NCBI RefSeq assembly: GCF_000830005.1
Contig: NZ_CP010407.1
Location: 2,523,001-2,587,000, forward strand
Length of the DNA stretch: 64,000 bases
Direction of reading: 5' to 3'
From: Streptomyces vietnamensis
GTDB lineage: Bacteria > Actinomycetota > Actinomycetes > Streptomycetales > Streptomycetaceae
A program made the position numbers and the translations under genes. Each line of letters opens with the position of its first letter. Position 1 is the stretch's first letter. Under the pieces are notes generated by a model that had not been told where the DNA came from, did no database searches, and saw only the letters and a list, made by a program, of their open reading frames with translations. Below, piece by piece: positions 45,608 to 54,614 of this stretch.

Positions 45608-47764
45608 TCAGAACAGTGAGGTCACGTACAGGCAGTTGGTGTAGCTGTAGCCCGGTTCGATCTTCGTCCTGCTCGACTTGGTGTCGCCCGCCGTGGAGGT
45701 GCCGGTGGCCGCGCGCTTCTGGAGGAAGTGGTAGTCGCCGGCGGGGAGCAGGAGGGTCGCCTTCGGGTACTTCGAGGACGGCCCCGAGCAGGCCTTGATC
45801 TTCGGGGAGTTGACGAGCAGCGGGGTCTGGTACTTCTTGCAGGTCCCGCACGCCTTGAGGGTGACCCTGCCGGTCATCGGGCCCGTGTAGAGCAGTTCGA
45901 CCTCGCCGGGGCCGTCGTTGCTGACCACCATGATCATCCGCTCGCCGCCGGGGACGTCGGCCGGGGGCAGGCTCTTGCCGGCCGCGGGCTCCTCCTCGGC
46001 GATCTCGGCGGCGATGGCGATCGAGCGGGCGTGGGCGGCCTGCGGGCTGTTCGGGTACGTCTTGGCGTAGTCGGTCATGGTCGTGACCGCGCTGCTGAAC
46101 TCCTTGTCCTTGAACTGGTCGGTGCCGCAGGCGAAGTCGCCCTTCTGGACCGCGGCCGCCGTCTCCTTCGCCGCGCCTTCGAGGGACGGGTCCGGCATGT
46201 TGTCGAGGGAGGAGCGCAGGGCGCGCAGCTGGGCGGTCGCGTCGCAGGGCTCGGAGCCGGTGAGGGCGGTCGTCCGGGTCTTGACGGCCGCACGGACGGC
46301 CGGTTCGACCTTGGCCGCCTGGGCGGACTGAGGGAAGGTGTCGAGGAGCTCGTTGAGGCTCTCGCTCGCCGGCGGGTTCGCCGTCTGCACGCCGAGCGCC
46401 GCCGTACCGCATTCGTAGAGCGACTCGGCGAGCGGCTCGTCCGTCTTGGCGGGCCGGGAGCCGAGGAGGTCCTTGTCCACGGTGGCGGGGAGCTCCCGCA
46501 GGTGCTTGAGCGGCGCTATGGCCGCGCAGTACTGCTTGTGCTCGTACGGGGCGGAGACCGTCTTGTAGTACGCGTCGAGGCGGTCGGGGACGAGCTTTCC
46601 GGCCCGTGAGCCGGCGTGCTTCGTGCCGAGGTCCTCATAGGCGCTGAGCGCCTTGCGGAAGGTCGGCTCGGCCTTGTCGAAGGCGAGGCCGTCGGCGGAC
46701 TTCACCAGCGCGTCCGCCGCCGCGAGCAGTTCCAGCATCGCCTGCTCCTTCGCCTCGTCGCGGGCCGCGCCGTACGCGAGGGAGCCTCCGGCGGGCACGG
46801 CGAGCAGGACGAGGGCGAGCGGCAGCGCGAGGCGCCGGAAGGAGGCGCCTATCCGGAGGGTGGCGCGCAGTCCGCGGCGGGCGCCGTCGGCGGCGACGGC
46901 GAGCAGGAAGACGCCGTAGCCGACGAGGAGGCCGGAGGGGACGCCGTCGACGTCGGCGGGGAGCGCGACCACGAGCAGGGCGGCGGTGGCGAGCCAGCAG
47001 AGCGCGGCGCCGACCCAGTTGCGCAGGAGGACGTAGCCGAGACCGAGGCAGGAGAGGTTGAGCAGGCCGATCATGGCGGCCTGCGCCGGGTTCGCGTCGC
47101 CGGGGGGCTGCGCGGGCGGCGGGGGGCCGTAACCGGGCGGCGGCCCGAAACCGGGCGGGGCGCCGGGCGGCGGCGGCACGGTCCCGCCCCCCGCCCAGCC
47201 GGGCGCGGCCGCGGGCCCGGCCGCGGCACCGGCCATGGCCGCGAGCGGAGCCGCCTCGGGCGGAGTGGCGCCGGACGGAGTGGCGCCGGCTCCCGCGCCG
47301 GGCGGAGTGGCCCCGGCCCCCGCGCCGGGCGGTGGCCCGAAGGCGAGCGTGGGCGGGGCCGCGGGAGTCGGCGTCGCCGCAGGCGGGGCAGCGGCGGGCT
47401 GGGCCGACTCGGCCCCCGCCCCGGCCCCCGCGCCGAAGGCGAGCGTGGGCGCTCCCGCGCCCGGAGCGGCGGGAGCCGCCGGGGCCCCGGAACCGGCCGG
47501 GGCCGCGGGAGCCGGGGCCGGAGTGGCGGCGGGCGGGGCCGCCTCGGGCGCCCCGCCGGGCGGCGGCCCGAAGGCGAGTGTGGGCGCCCCCGCGCCCGGA
47601 GCGCCCGGAGCGGCGGGGGCCGCCGGAGCCGGAGGCGTAGGGGCAGGGGCGGCGGTCGGAGGGGCCCAGGGGTCCTCCCTTGACCCGCTCCCGCTCGGCG
47701 CCCTGTCCGCCGGCGGCTCGTCGTTCGGTTCGGGACGTGCGTCGTTCGGCTCTTCCCCCACCAC
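45608..47764 (-). CDS. Large membrane protein with Pro/Ala-rich N-terminus
   Basis: 718 residues. The N-terminal 240 residues are Pro/Ala/Gly-rich with three copies of a PTLAFG motif (twice followed by PPPG). A membrane block (about 245-355) follows, then an extracytoplasmic domain with eight or more Cys and the pattern CGTCKKYQTP near the end. I do not recognise a family. The N-terminal tail could be a disordered cytosolic linker. It starts at a GTG, with another GTG next, following GAGGGGGAACC. Function unknown. Confidence 0.7.
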   Translation of the reverse strand: MVGEEPNDARPEPNDEPPADRAPSGSGSREDPWAPPTAAPAPTPPAPAAPAAPGAPGAGAPTLAFGPPPGGAPEAAPPAATPAPAPAAPAGSGAPAAPAAPGAGAPTLAFGAGAGAGAESAQPAAAPPAATPTPAAPPTLAFGPPPGAGAGATPPGAGAGATPSGATPPEAAPLAAMAGAAAGPAAAPGWAGGGTVPPPPGAPPGFGPPPGYGPPPPAQPPGDANPAQAAMIGLLNLSCLGLGYVLLRNWVGAALCWLATAALLVVALPADVDGVPSGLLVGYGVFLLAVAADGARRGLRATLRIGASFRRLALPLALVLLAVPAGGSLAYGAARDEAKEQAMLELLAAADALVKSADGLAFDKAEPTFRKALSAYEDLGTKHAGSRAGKLVPDRLDAYYKTVSAPYEHKQYCAAIAPLKHLRELPATVDKDLLGSRPAKTDEPLAESLYECGTAALGVQTANPPASESLNELLDTFPQSAQAAKVEPAVRAAVKTRTTALTGSEPCDATAQLRALRSSLDNMPDPSLEGAAKETAAAVQKGDFACGTDQFKDKEFSSAVTTMTDYAKTYPNSPQAAHARSIAIAAEIAEEEPAAGKSLPPADVPGGERMIMVVSNDGPGEVELLYTGPMTGRVTLKACGTCKKYQTPLLVNSPKIKACSGPSSKYPKATLLLPAGDYHFLQKRAATGTSTAGDTKSSRTKIEPGYSYTNCLYVTSLF

Positions 47765-47925
47765 GGTTCCCCCTCGTGGTCCATGCGCGGTGACACCCCA
47801 CCGTCGTCCTTCTCACTTACCCTCCACGGTTCGCCCACACGCGTCCACCGTTTTCGGCAAGCCCGTGACCGACCTCGACGCACCCGCTACGGCGTTTCGC
47901 CCCGCGCAGGGCCTAGAGTCGCGGG

Positions 47926-48825
47926 GTGCCGTACCACCACCGGAACACCGCCCGCCGTACCCTCACCCTCGCCCTCGCCGCCACGGGCTGCTGCGCCGTG
48001 CTCGCCGGGTGCGGGGCCTCCCAGGCCGCGTCACAGAGCGGAAAGGCCCAGGCGCCCCAGGGCGAGAGCGGGACGCAGTCCCGGCCGCCCTTCGCCTCCG
48101 CCCCCGCCGCCCCCCGGCCCACCCGCTCGCCGGTCCCGGCGCGGGGGAGCGGTTCGCTCGCCGGGAGGACCGTCGTCATCGACCCCGGCCACAACTCCGG
48201 CAATTTCCACCACTCAACCGAAATCAACCAAAAGGTGAACATCGGGACGACCCGCAAGGAGTGCGACACCACCGGCACCTCCACCAACGCCGGCTACACC
48301 GAGGCCTCCTTCACCCTCGACGTCTCCCACCGGCTGCGGGACCTCCTCACCGCGCGCGGCGCCAAGGTGGTCTTCACCCATGACGGCGAGCGCCCCTGGG
48401 GGCCGTGCATCGACGAGCGGGCCCGGATCGGGAACGCGGCCCGCGCCGACGCCGTGGTCTCCGTCCACGCGGACGGTTCGGCCGCGGGCCACCGCGGCTT
48501 CCACGTGATCCTGCCCGCGAAGGTCCGGGCGGGTTCCGCCGACACCGCGAAGATCGTCGCCCCGTCCCGTACGCTCGGCGAGCGGATCGCGGACCGGTTC
48601 GCACGCGCCACCGGGACCTCGCCCGCCAACTACATCGGCGACGGTACGGGGTTGGACGTACGGGACGATCTCGGCGGCCTCAATCTCTCGACCGTCCCCA
48701 AGGTCTTCGTCGAATGCGGCAATATGCGTGACCCGAAGGACGCACAGCTGCTCACGTCGTCGACGTGGCGGCAGAAGGCGGCGCAGGGGCTCGCGGACGG
48801 CATCGCGACCTACCTCGAGGGGTAG
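47926..48825 (+). CDS. Lipoprotein N-acetylmuramoyl-L-alanine amidase
   Basis: 299 residues. Lipobox VLAGC at about residue 29, a Ser/Pro/Ala linker, then an Amidase_3 domain with zinc ligands in VVIDPGHNSGN, TEASFTLD and VSVHADGS, ending FVECGNMRDPKDAQLLTSS. It cleaves the amide between muramic acid and the stem peptide. -10 TAGAGT lies 7 bp before the GTG, so the message is probably leaderless. Divergent from the Pro/Ala-rich membrane protein. Confidence 0.9.
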   Translation: MPYHHRNTARRTLTLALAATGCCAVLAGCGASQAASQSGKAQAPQGESGTQSRPPFASAPAAPRPTRSPVPARGSGSLAGRTVVIDPGHNSGNFHHSTEINQKVNIGTTRKECDTTGTSTNAGYTEASFTLDVSHRLRDLLTARGAKVVFTHDGERPWGPCIDERARIGNAARADAVVSVHADGSAAGHRGFHVILPAKVRAGSADTAKIVAPSRTLGERIADRFARATGTSPANYIGDGTGLDVRDDLGGLNLSTVPKVFVECGNMRDPKDAQLLTSSTWRQKAAQGLADGIATYLEG

Positions 48826-48934
48826 GAACGGCGGGCGATAGATTCGCTCCGTACGATGGGGCCTCTCCCGCGCCGTGAAACACCCGAGCGCCACCCCCGA
48901 CGCGACGACCGACGACCTGACGAAGGACTCTTAC

Positions 48935-49789
48935 GTGGATATCCGATCCCTCACCCGAGGCGACGGCGTGCTGATCGGTGCAGCGGCGTTGCTGTTCATC
49001 GCCTCGTTCCTGGGCTACTACTCCTACACGGGCGTGCCCACCGGCGCCCCGAACTCCTGGTCCTCCCTGGGGAACGCCATCGGCGTCTACATGGTGGGCG
49101 TGATCGGCGCGGCCCTGATCGTCCTCCCCCGCATGCTGCCGCAGTCGCAGCCGCGCAAGGTCCTGGGTCTGGACCTCGCCCAGTTCGGTGTCGCCGCCAC
49201 GATCTTCACCGCCTGGTCGTTCCTCTGGACGATCATCGACCTCGACGGGCCCGACGCCGGCGCGGGCCTGATCCTCGGTCTCATCGCCTCCCTGGCCCTG
49301 GCCGGTGCCGCCGTCGCCGGTCCGATGATCCCCGCCCTGAAGGCCCCGCTCGTCACCGCGCCCAAGCCGCAGACCCCGCAGCCGTACGGCGTGCAGCCCG
49401 GCCAGCCGGGTCAGCCGGGCGTCCCCGGCGGCTACGGCTACCCGGGCGCGCAGCAGCAGCCGTACGGTGCCCCGCAGGACCCCTCGCAGGGTGCGGGCCA
49501 GCCGTTCGGCGCTCAGGCCGCCGCCCCGCAGCCGCAGGCCGCGCAGCAGCCCGAGCCGCAGGCAGCCGCCCCGGCCCCGCAGCCGGCCTCCGACTTCGCG
49601 CCGTTCTGGTTCGCGGTCCCGGCCGCGCGTCCGCTGTACGCGGAGGACGGCTCGCAGGCGCCGATCGCCGAACTCGCCCCGGGCACCTGGTACCTGGCGG
49701 TCGAGCAGCGCGGTCCGGGCCTGGTGGCCCAGACGCAGGACGGCCGCCGCGGCGTCCTCCAGGACACCACCGGCATCCAGCGCGGCTGA
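48935..49789 (+). CDS. Membrane protein with Gln/Pro/Ala-rich linker (DUF5336-like)
   Basis: 284 residues from GTG 48935, which follows AAGGA; an upstream GTG at 48875 would add 20 residues. Four hydrophobic segments span about residues 12-125. The cytosolic side carries a Pro/Gln/Gly linker (PQPYGVQPGQPGQ and similar) and ends with a small beta domain (YLAVEQRGPGLVAQT) that looks like a ligand or substrate-binding strand set. Resembles mycobacterial 34-kDa antigen-like DUF5336 proteins. Function unknown. Confidence 0.65.
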   Translation: MDIRSLTRGDGVLIGAAALLFIASFLGYYSYTGVPTGAPNSWSSLGNAIGVYMVGVIGAALIVLPRMLPQSQPRKVLGLDLAQFGVAATIFTAWSFLWTIIDLDGPDAGAGLILGLIASLALAGAAVAGPMIPALKAPLVTAPKPQTPQPYGVQPGQPGQPGVPGGYGYPGAQQQPYGAPQDPSQGAGQPFGAQAAAPQPQAAQQPEPQAAAPAPQPASDFAPFWFAVPAARPLYAEDGSQAPIAELAPGTWYLAVEQRGPGLVAQTQDGRRGVLQDTTGIQRG

Positions 49790-49805
49790 TCCCCCGCTCC
49801 ACCCG

Positions 49806-49843
49806 ACGGCCCTCCGCCCGGAATCCCTTCCGGGCGGGGGGCC
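49806..49843 (+). terminator. Hairpin downstream of DUF5336-like gene
   Basis: Imperfect stem of about 15 bp (GGCCCTCCGCCCGGA / TCCGGGCGGGGGGCC) with an 8-nt loop, 17 bp after the stop. Confidence 0.6.
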
Positions 49844-49844
49844 G

Positions 49845-49874
49845 TTGCCGTACAGTCCCCGCAACACGTATCTG
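49845..49874 (+). promoter_or_regulatory. Promoter of the F420-type oxidoreductase
   Basis: -35 TTGCCG (49845-49850) and -10 TATCTG (49869-49874) are 18 bp apart. The CTGACG dyad begins in the -10 box and extends past the predicted start. Confidence 0.4.
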
Positions 49875-49886
49875 ACGAAGCGTCAG
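49872..49886. promoter_or_regulatory. CTGACG-N3-CGTCAG dyad, site 3
   Basis: CTGACG-AAG-CGTCAG, a perfect dyad overlapping the predicted -10 box and start of the F420-type oxidoreductase message. No KstR-type site is beside it. Confidence 0.65.
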
Positions 49887-49899
49887 AAAGGATGCGGGC

Positions 49900-50922
49900 A
49901 TGCGGCTCGGACTCGCCCTCGGCTACTGGGGCCGCGGCCCCTCCCCCGCCCACCTCGACCTCGCCCGCGAGGCCGAGCGGCTCGGCTACGACTCCGTGTG
50001 GACCGCCGAGGCCTGGGGCTCCGACGCCTTCACCGCACTGACCTGGCTCGCCGCGCACACCAGCCGCATCAGGCTGGGCACCGCCGTCGCGCAGATGGCC
50101 GCCCGCGCGCCCACCACCACCGCGATGCACGCGCTCACGCTCGACCACCTCTCCGGCGGGCGCGTGCTGCTCGGGCTCGGCCTGTCCGGGCCGCAGGTCG
50201 TCGAGGGCTGGTACGGGCGCCCCTTCCCCCGCTCCCCGCTGACCGCGACCCGCGAGTACGTGGACGTGGTCCGCCAGGTGCTACGCCGCGAGGCCCCCGT
50301 ACGGCTCGACGGACGCCACCACTCCCACCCGTACACCGGCCCGGACGGCACCGGCCTCGGCAAGGCGCTCAAGCCGATCACGCACCCGCTGCGCGCCGAC
50401 GTCCCGATCCTGCTGGGCGCCGAGGGGCCGAAGAACATCGCGCAGACCCTCGCCATCGCCGACGGCTGGCTGCCCCTCTACTGGACGCCCGACCGCTGGG
50501 CCGAGGTCTACGCCCTCCCGGACGCCCTCCCGGACGCGCTCCCGGAAAGCTTCCTGGTCGCCCCCATGGTCCGGGCACAGCTCTGCGAGGACGTGGCGGC
50601 CGGACTCCTTCCGGTCAAGGCGATGCTCGGCTTCTACATCGGCGGCATGGGGCACGCGGCCCGCAACTTCCACGCCGACCTGATGGGGCGCATGGGATAC
50701 GAGAAGGAGGCCCGCCGCATCCAGGAGCTGTTCGCGGCGGGCCGGCGCGAGGAGGCCGTGCTCGCCGTGCCGGACGCCTTCGCCGACGAGATCTCGCTCG
50801 TCGGCCCCCGGGAGCGGATCGCCGAACGCCTGGAGAGATGGCGGCAGGGCCCGGTGACGGACCTCCTTGTCACGGCACCGGACCCGGCCACGCTCCGTCT
50901 GCTCGCGGAGCTCAACGCATAG
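49900..50922 (+). CDS. LLM-class F420-dependent oxidoreductase
   Basis: 340 residues of the bacterial luciferase-like TIM barrel: RLGLALGYWGRG, GYDSVWTAEAWGSDAFTALTWLAAHT and LTLDHLSGGRVLLGLGLSGPQVVEGWYG are typical of coenzyme F420-dependent enzymes of actinobacteria. It would carry out hydride transfer on a lipid, polyketide or steroid-like substrate. A repeated PDALPDALPE stretch lies near residue 207. ATG 49900 follows AAAGGA. The regulatory dyad upstream links it to the acyl-CoA and aldehyde dehydrogenase operons. It ends 2 bp before the next convergent gene. Confidence 0.87.
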   Translation: MRLGLALGYWGRGPSPAHLDLAREAERLGYDSVWTAEAWGSDAFTALTWLAAHTSRIRLGTAVAQMAARAPTTTAMHALTLDHLSGGRVLLGLGLSGPQVVEGWYGRPFPRSPLTATREYVDVVRQVLRREAPVRLDGRHHSHPYTGPDGTGLGKALKPITHPLRADVPILLGAEGPKNIAQTLAIADGWLPLYWTPDRWAEVYALPDALPDALPESFLVAPMVRAQLCEDVAAGLLPVKAMLGFYIGGMGHAARNFHADLMGRMGYEKEARRIQELFAAGRREEAVLAVPDAFADEISLVGPRERIAERLERWRQGPVTDLLVTAPDPATLRLLAELNA

Positions 50923-50924
50923 CG

Positions 50925-51476
50925 TCAGCCGCCGCCGAGCTGTGAGGCGCTGGGGACCTTGTCCACGACCTCGGCGCCGGCGCTCTTGCCCGCGTCCTTG
51001 ACGCTGTTGATGATGTTCTCGAAGGCGCCGACGTCCGCGTCGCCCGCCTCGCCCTTGCGGAGCTTCGTCCCCAGGTCCTTGAGCGACTCGATCCCGGCGG
51101 AGAGCGGCGCGACCGCCTTCGAGAGCAGCGGGTCGCCCTTGGCGTTGTTCACCGCCGCCTTGAGCCGGTTGTACGTGAACGCGCCCGCGAGGCCCGCCTT
51201 CACCAGGGCGAAGGTCCTGCCGTCCGCGCCCTTCTTGAACTTGCCCGCGCGGTACGGCTTCACGATCCACTGGTAGGTGGCACCGGCGGCCAGACCGGCG
51301 TTGGCCACGAACCGCGTCTTCGCCAGCTTCTGCTGCTCGAAGCTCGCCGAGGCCGTCGGGGCCTCGGCGGCGCTCGCACTCGTCTTGTCGTCGCCGCCGC
51401 CGCAGGCGCCGGTGGTCAGGAGCAGGGCGCAGGACAGCAGCAGTGCCACGACTCCGCGCGAAACACTTCTGGACAA
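50925..51476 (-). CDS. Lipoprotein of unknown function
   Basis: 183 residues. Signal and lipobox near residue 22 (LLLTTGAC, an unusual -3 Thr), then a Ser/Ala linker and an alpha-helical domain (FEQQKLAKTRFVANAGLAAGATYQWIVKPYRAGKFKKGA). TTG 51476 is chosen because GGGAGG lies 6 nt upstream; no other start has a site. No family recognised. Confidence 0.7.
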   Translation of the reverse strand: MSRSVSRGVVALLLSCALLLTTGACGGGDDKTSASAAEAPTASASFEQQKLAKTRFVANAGLAAGATYQWIVKPYRAGKFKKGADGRTFALVKAGLAGAFTYNRLKAAVNNAKGDPLLSKAVAPLSAGIESLKDLGTKLRKGEAGDADVGAFENIINSVKDAGKSAGAEVVDKVPSASQLGGG

Positions 51477-51725
51477 GACGGACCTCCCTGGTGACGGTGG
51501 CGCCAGCCTCGCCCGGGGCCCTCCGTGCGGCCACCCGGGCGACCCCGAACGGGTGGCCGCAGCCGGTCCGCGCATCCCTCTCTACTGACGTCCTCGCAGG
51601 TCAGGGGCGTGGGACGTCCCTCCGCGTCCCTGGGACGCCGATGCCTCTGGCCCCCCGTCCGGCCCGATCGGACAGTGGTCACGAAGGTCGGTCCGGGACG
51701 GCTCCGGACCCGGAAGGGTGTGACG

Positions 51726-52577
51726 GTGAGACGCCGCGTCTGCGCAGCGGGAAACTGCCAGTGGTTCTACGCGAGGCCCGACGCCCGGCTCCGGCCGGGC
51801 ATCGGCGCGTACCGCGGATTCCGGTCGACGGCGGGCCTGCCGCAGGAGCGGCTCGTGGTGCCGACCGGGAGGGTGTCGCTGCTCATCGGGTTCGGCAGCG
51901 AGATGCGGCTCGGCCGGACGGGGCGCGGGGCGGCGGGGGCCGCGGCGCCGGCGCACACCTCCGTGGTGTCCGGTCTGCACACCCGGGCCAGGGTCCTCGG
52001 CCACCAGGGCGACCTCCACGGGGTGGAGCTCACCCTCGCGCCCTGGGCGGCGTACCGCCTCTTCGGCGCCGCCCTCGGGGAGCTCGCGGACACGGTCACG
52101 GACCCGGCGGACGTCCTGGGCGGCCGGGTCCGTGACCTCGGCGCGGCCCTGGAGGCGGCCCCGGGGTGGCGGGAACGGTTCGCCCTGCTCGACGAGGCCC
52201 TGCTGCGCTGGACGGCCGATTCCGCGCCGTCCCACGAGCCGTCCCCCGCCGTCCTGGAGGCCTGGCGGCTCCTCGACCGCACGGCGGGCCGCCTGCCGAT
52301 CGGGGAGCTCGCCACCAGGACCGGCTGGAGCCTGCGGCACCTGGAGAACCGCTTCCGCGAGCAGATCGGTCTCACCCCGAAGCGCCTGGCCCGCGTCCTC
52401 CGGTTGAACCGGGCGATCGGGCTCCTCGCCACGGGCGGCGGGGCCGCCGGCGTCGCGGCCGACTGCGGGTTCTACGACCAGTCCCATCTCAGCCGCGAGT
52501 TCACGGCGATGACGGGGATGCCGCCGGGCCGTTTCCTGGCGGCCAGGAGCGGGGCCAGTGCATGGCTGGCCGGTTGA
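51726..52577 (+). CDS. AraC-family transcriptional regulator
   Basis: 283 residues. The C-terminal two-HTH AraC domain is clear: LPIGELATRTGWSLRHLENRFREQIGLTPKRLARVLRLNRAIGLL and VAADCGFYDQSHLSREFTAMTGMPPGRFLA. The N-terminal cupin-like part is not recognised. Its TGA stop lies in a 20-bp dyad next to the promoter of the secreted I36-like genes, which it may regulate. GTG 51726 follows GGAAGGG. Confidence 0.85.
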   Translation: MRRRVCAAGNCQWFYARPDARLRPGIGAYRGFRSTAGLPQERLVVPTGRVSLLIGFGSEMRLGRTGRGAAGAAAPAHTSVVSGLHTRARVLGHQGDLHGVELTLAPWAAYRLFGAALGELADTVTDPADVLGGRVRDLGAALEAAPGWRERFALLDEALLRWTADSAPSHEPSPAVLEAWRLLDRTAGRLPIGELATRTGWSLRHLENRFREQIGLTPKRLARVLRLNRAIGLLATGGGAAGVAADCGFYDQSHLSREFTAMTGMPPGRFLAARSGASAWLAG

Positions 52578-52586
52578 AACCGGCCA
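52567..52586. promoter_or_regulatory. Dyad TGGCCGGTT-GA-AACCGGCCA over the araC stop
   Basis: Perfect 9-bp arms with a 2-nt centre. It contains the araC stop codon and lies about 115 bp upstream of the I36-like gene. It could be a regulator site or a short hairpin. Confidence 0.45.
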
Positions 52587-52699
52587 TTCCGTGTGGTGCG
52601 TTTTTGTCCAATACGGAGCCGTGCGGCGGGTGTCAGCCTGTCTGCGCGCGCGACCCGTCGGGTCGCTCACCGGCTCACGACATGAAGGTGGATCAGAGA

Positions 52700-53161
52700 A
52701 TGAGCAGCATCACTGGGTTCCGCAAGCGGGCCGCGGCCGCCCTCGGCGCGACGGCGCTGATCGTCGCGGGCGGTGTGGCGACGGCGGGCCAGGCGGCAGC
52801 CGGCCCCAACTGCCCGTCCGGCTACCACTGTGTCTTCTCGGCCTCCATCGCGAACAACAACAAGCACGCGTACTTCAACAGCGACACCGACTTCACCAAC
52901 GACTACTTCGACGTCTACGGCAACGTCGTGAACGACGACGTCCACGCCGCCAGCAACTCCAGCAACAGCGGCTACGAGAGCCACTACTACCGGGACATCA
53001 ACTACGGCGGCGGGCTGCTGTTCTGCGTGAACCCCGGCAGCTCGGTCGACTCCTGGCAGCTGCCGGACGACGGCGTCGACGGCAACGGCGACAGCGGCAG
53101 CAAGGCGGGCGAGGCCAGCTCCCTGCGGGTCCGCTCCACGACCACCATCCCCTGCTTCTGA
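52700..53161 (+). CDS. Secreted peptidase-inhibitor family I36-like protein
   Basis: 153 residues. An Ala-rich signal (residues 8-35, with AAAALGATALIVAGGVATAG) is followed by a crystallin-like beta domain: SGYHCVFSAS, YFNSDTDFTNDYFD, SSNSGYESHYYRDINYGGGLLFC and an ending SSLRVRSTTTIPCF. The pattern matches proteins of the I36 family, which inhibit metalloproteases; the target is unknown. ATG 52700 follows AAGGTGG. A close paralogue follows 83 bp downstream. Confidence 0.8.
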   Translation: MSSITGFRKRAAAALGATALIVAGGVATAGQAAAGPNCPSGYHCVFSASIANNNKHAYFNSDTDFTNDYFDVYGNVVNDDVHAASNSSNSGYESHYYRDINYGGGLLFCVNPGSSVDSWQLPDDGVDGNGDSGSKAGEASSLRVRSTTTIPCF

Positions 53162-53244
53162 CCGACCGGCGCGATCCGGGGCCCGGCGACACGGGGGTGT
53201 GCCGGGCCCCGTCCCCCTCCACGCATCCGAAAGGCAGCTCACAG

Positions 53245-53715
53245 ATGACCAAGAACAACCGGATCACCGGACTCGGCAAGCGGATCGCCTCCGTGGCCGG
53301 CGCGACCGCGCTGCTCGTGGGCGGCGCCGTCGCGACCGCGGGGCCCGCGGCGGCAGGTCCCAACTGCGCGTCCGGGTACCACTGCGTCTTCATCAGCTCC
53401 ATCGAGAACAACGTCAAGCACTCGTACTTCAGCAGCGACAGCGACTTCACCAACGACACGTTCGACGGAGCCCCGGCCGACGTGAAGGTGAACGACTACG
53501 TCGAGGCCGCCAGCAACTCCAGCAACAGCGGCTACGAGAGCCACTACTACTACGACATCAACTACGGCGGCGGTCTCGTGTTCTGCGTGAACCCCGGCAG
53601 CTCGGTCGACCTCTGGTCGCTGACGGAGGACGGCTACTCGGGCAACGGCAAGGGCCAGCGCAACGAGGCCAGCTCCCTGCGGGTCCGCTCCACGACCACC
53701 ATCCCCTGCTTCTGA
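53245..53715 (+). CDS. Second secreted I36-like protein, tandem paralogue
   Basis: 156 residues, signal at 10-36. Matches its neighbour in SGYHCVFISS, SSNSGYESHYYYDINYGGGLVFC, and the identical C-terminal stretch SSLRVRSTTTIPCF. The loop between strands differs (GAPADVKVNDYVEA). A likely tandem duplication. ATG 53245 follows AAAGG. The stop overlaps the next ATG by 1 nt (TGATG), so the next lipoprotein is coupled. Confidence 0.8.
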   Translation: MTKNNRITGLGKRIASVAGATALLVGGAVATAGPAAAGPNCASGYHCVFISSIENNVKHSYFSSDSDFTNDTFDGAPADVKVNDYVEAASNSSNSGYESHYYYDINYGGGLVFCVNPGSSVDLWSLTEDGYSGNGKGQRNEASSLRVRSTTTIPCF

Positions 53716-54614
53716 TGCGGCACACGCTCATACTCGCGCTCGGCCTGGCCGTCGGCGCGGCGGCGCTGTCCGGGTGCGGCACGACGCCGGAACCGGACCA
53801 CCGGACCACCACGGCCACCCGGATCGACACCGCCGAGCTGCACCGGCGGCCCCCGGTCACCGAGCTCCTGTTCACCCCGAACGACCGCAGCCATGAGGCA
53901 CAGCGGCAGTTCGCCATCACCTGCATGGCGAAGCGGGGCTACCGGTACGCCCCTGTCGGGGCGGCGGAGGCGGCGGAGGGCGGCGACCAGCTCCCGCAGC
54001 CGTTCGGCCTGGAGTCGGCGTCGCCGGCCCCGGAGGCCGCCCCGCCGGTGACGGAGGCGCCCCCGAAGCCGGGCAGCCCGGAGAGCACGGAGGCGTACGC
54101 CCGGGCCCTGTTCGGGGACCAGAGCAAGCGGGTCACGGCCAAGGGCATCCGTATGAGCGTGTCCCGCCCGGGCAACGGCTGTCTCGCCGAGGCCGAGAAG
54201 CGCGTCCTCGGCGACGGCCGGATGCGGTGGCTCCAGGTGCGCATCATGCTCTTCGAGGCGCAGGAGCAGGCCCGTAAGGACGTGGAGAAGGATCCCGCGT
54301 TCAAGGCCGTGACGGCGCGGTGGCGGACGTGCATGGACCGGGCCGGGTTCACCGAGCCCGATCCCGCACGGCTCCTCGCCTCCCTGCGCACCCCCGGGGC
54401 CCGGGCGTCCAGCACCGCCCTGGCGACGGATCTGCGCTGCAAGGACGAGACGGGCTACCTCGACACCGCGTACACCCGGCTCGCCGCCGTCCAGCAGCGG
54501 TGGCTGGACCGGAATCCGGCCGTCGCCAGGGACTGGAAGACCCTGACGGACCGCCAGGAGCGGGAGTCCCGCGAGGTCCTGTCCGCTTCCGCTACTTCTC
54601 CTCGCTCGGGATGA
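53715..54614 (+). CDS. Lipoprotein of unknown function coupled to I36-like gene
   Basis: 299 residues. Signal and lipobox LSGC near residue 20, then a mostly helical domain with Cys in FAITCMAKRGYRYAP, NGCLAEAEKRV and WRTCMDRAGF. It starts on the last base of the I36-like stop (TGATG), so the three genes form one unit. No family recognised. It overlaps the convergent XRE gene by 23 nt. Confidence 0.75.
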   Translation: MRHTLILALGLAVGAAALSGCGTTPEPDHRTTTATRIDTAELHRRPPVTELLFTPNDRSHEAQRQFAITCMAKRGYRYAPVGAAEAAEGGDQLPQPFGLESASPAPEAAPPVTEAPPKPGSPESTEAYARALFGDQSKRVTAKGIRMSVSRPGNGCLAEAEKRVLGDGRMRWLQVRIMLFEAQEQARKDVEKDPAFKAVTARWRTCMDRAGFTEPDPARLLASLRTPGARASSTALATDLRCKDETGYLDTAYTRLAAVQQRWLDRNPAVARDWKTLTDRQERESREVLSASATSPRSG

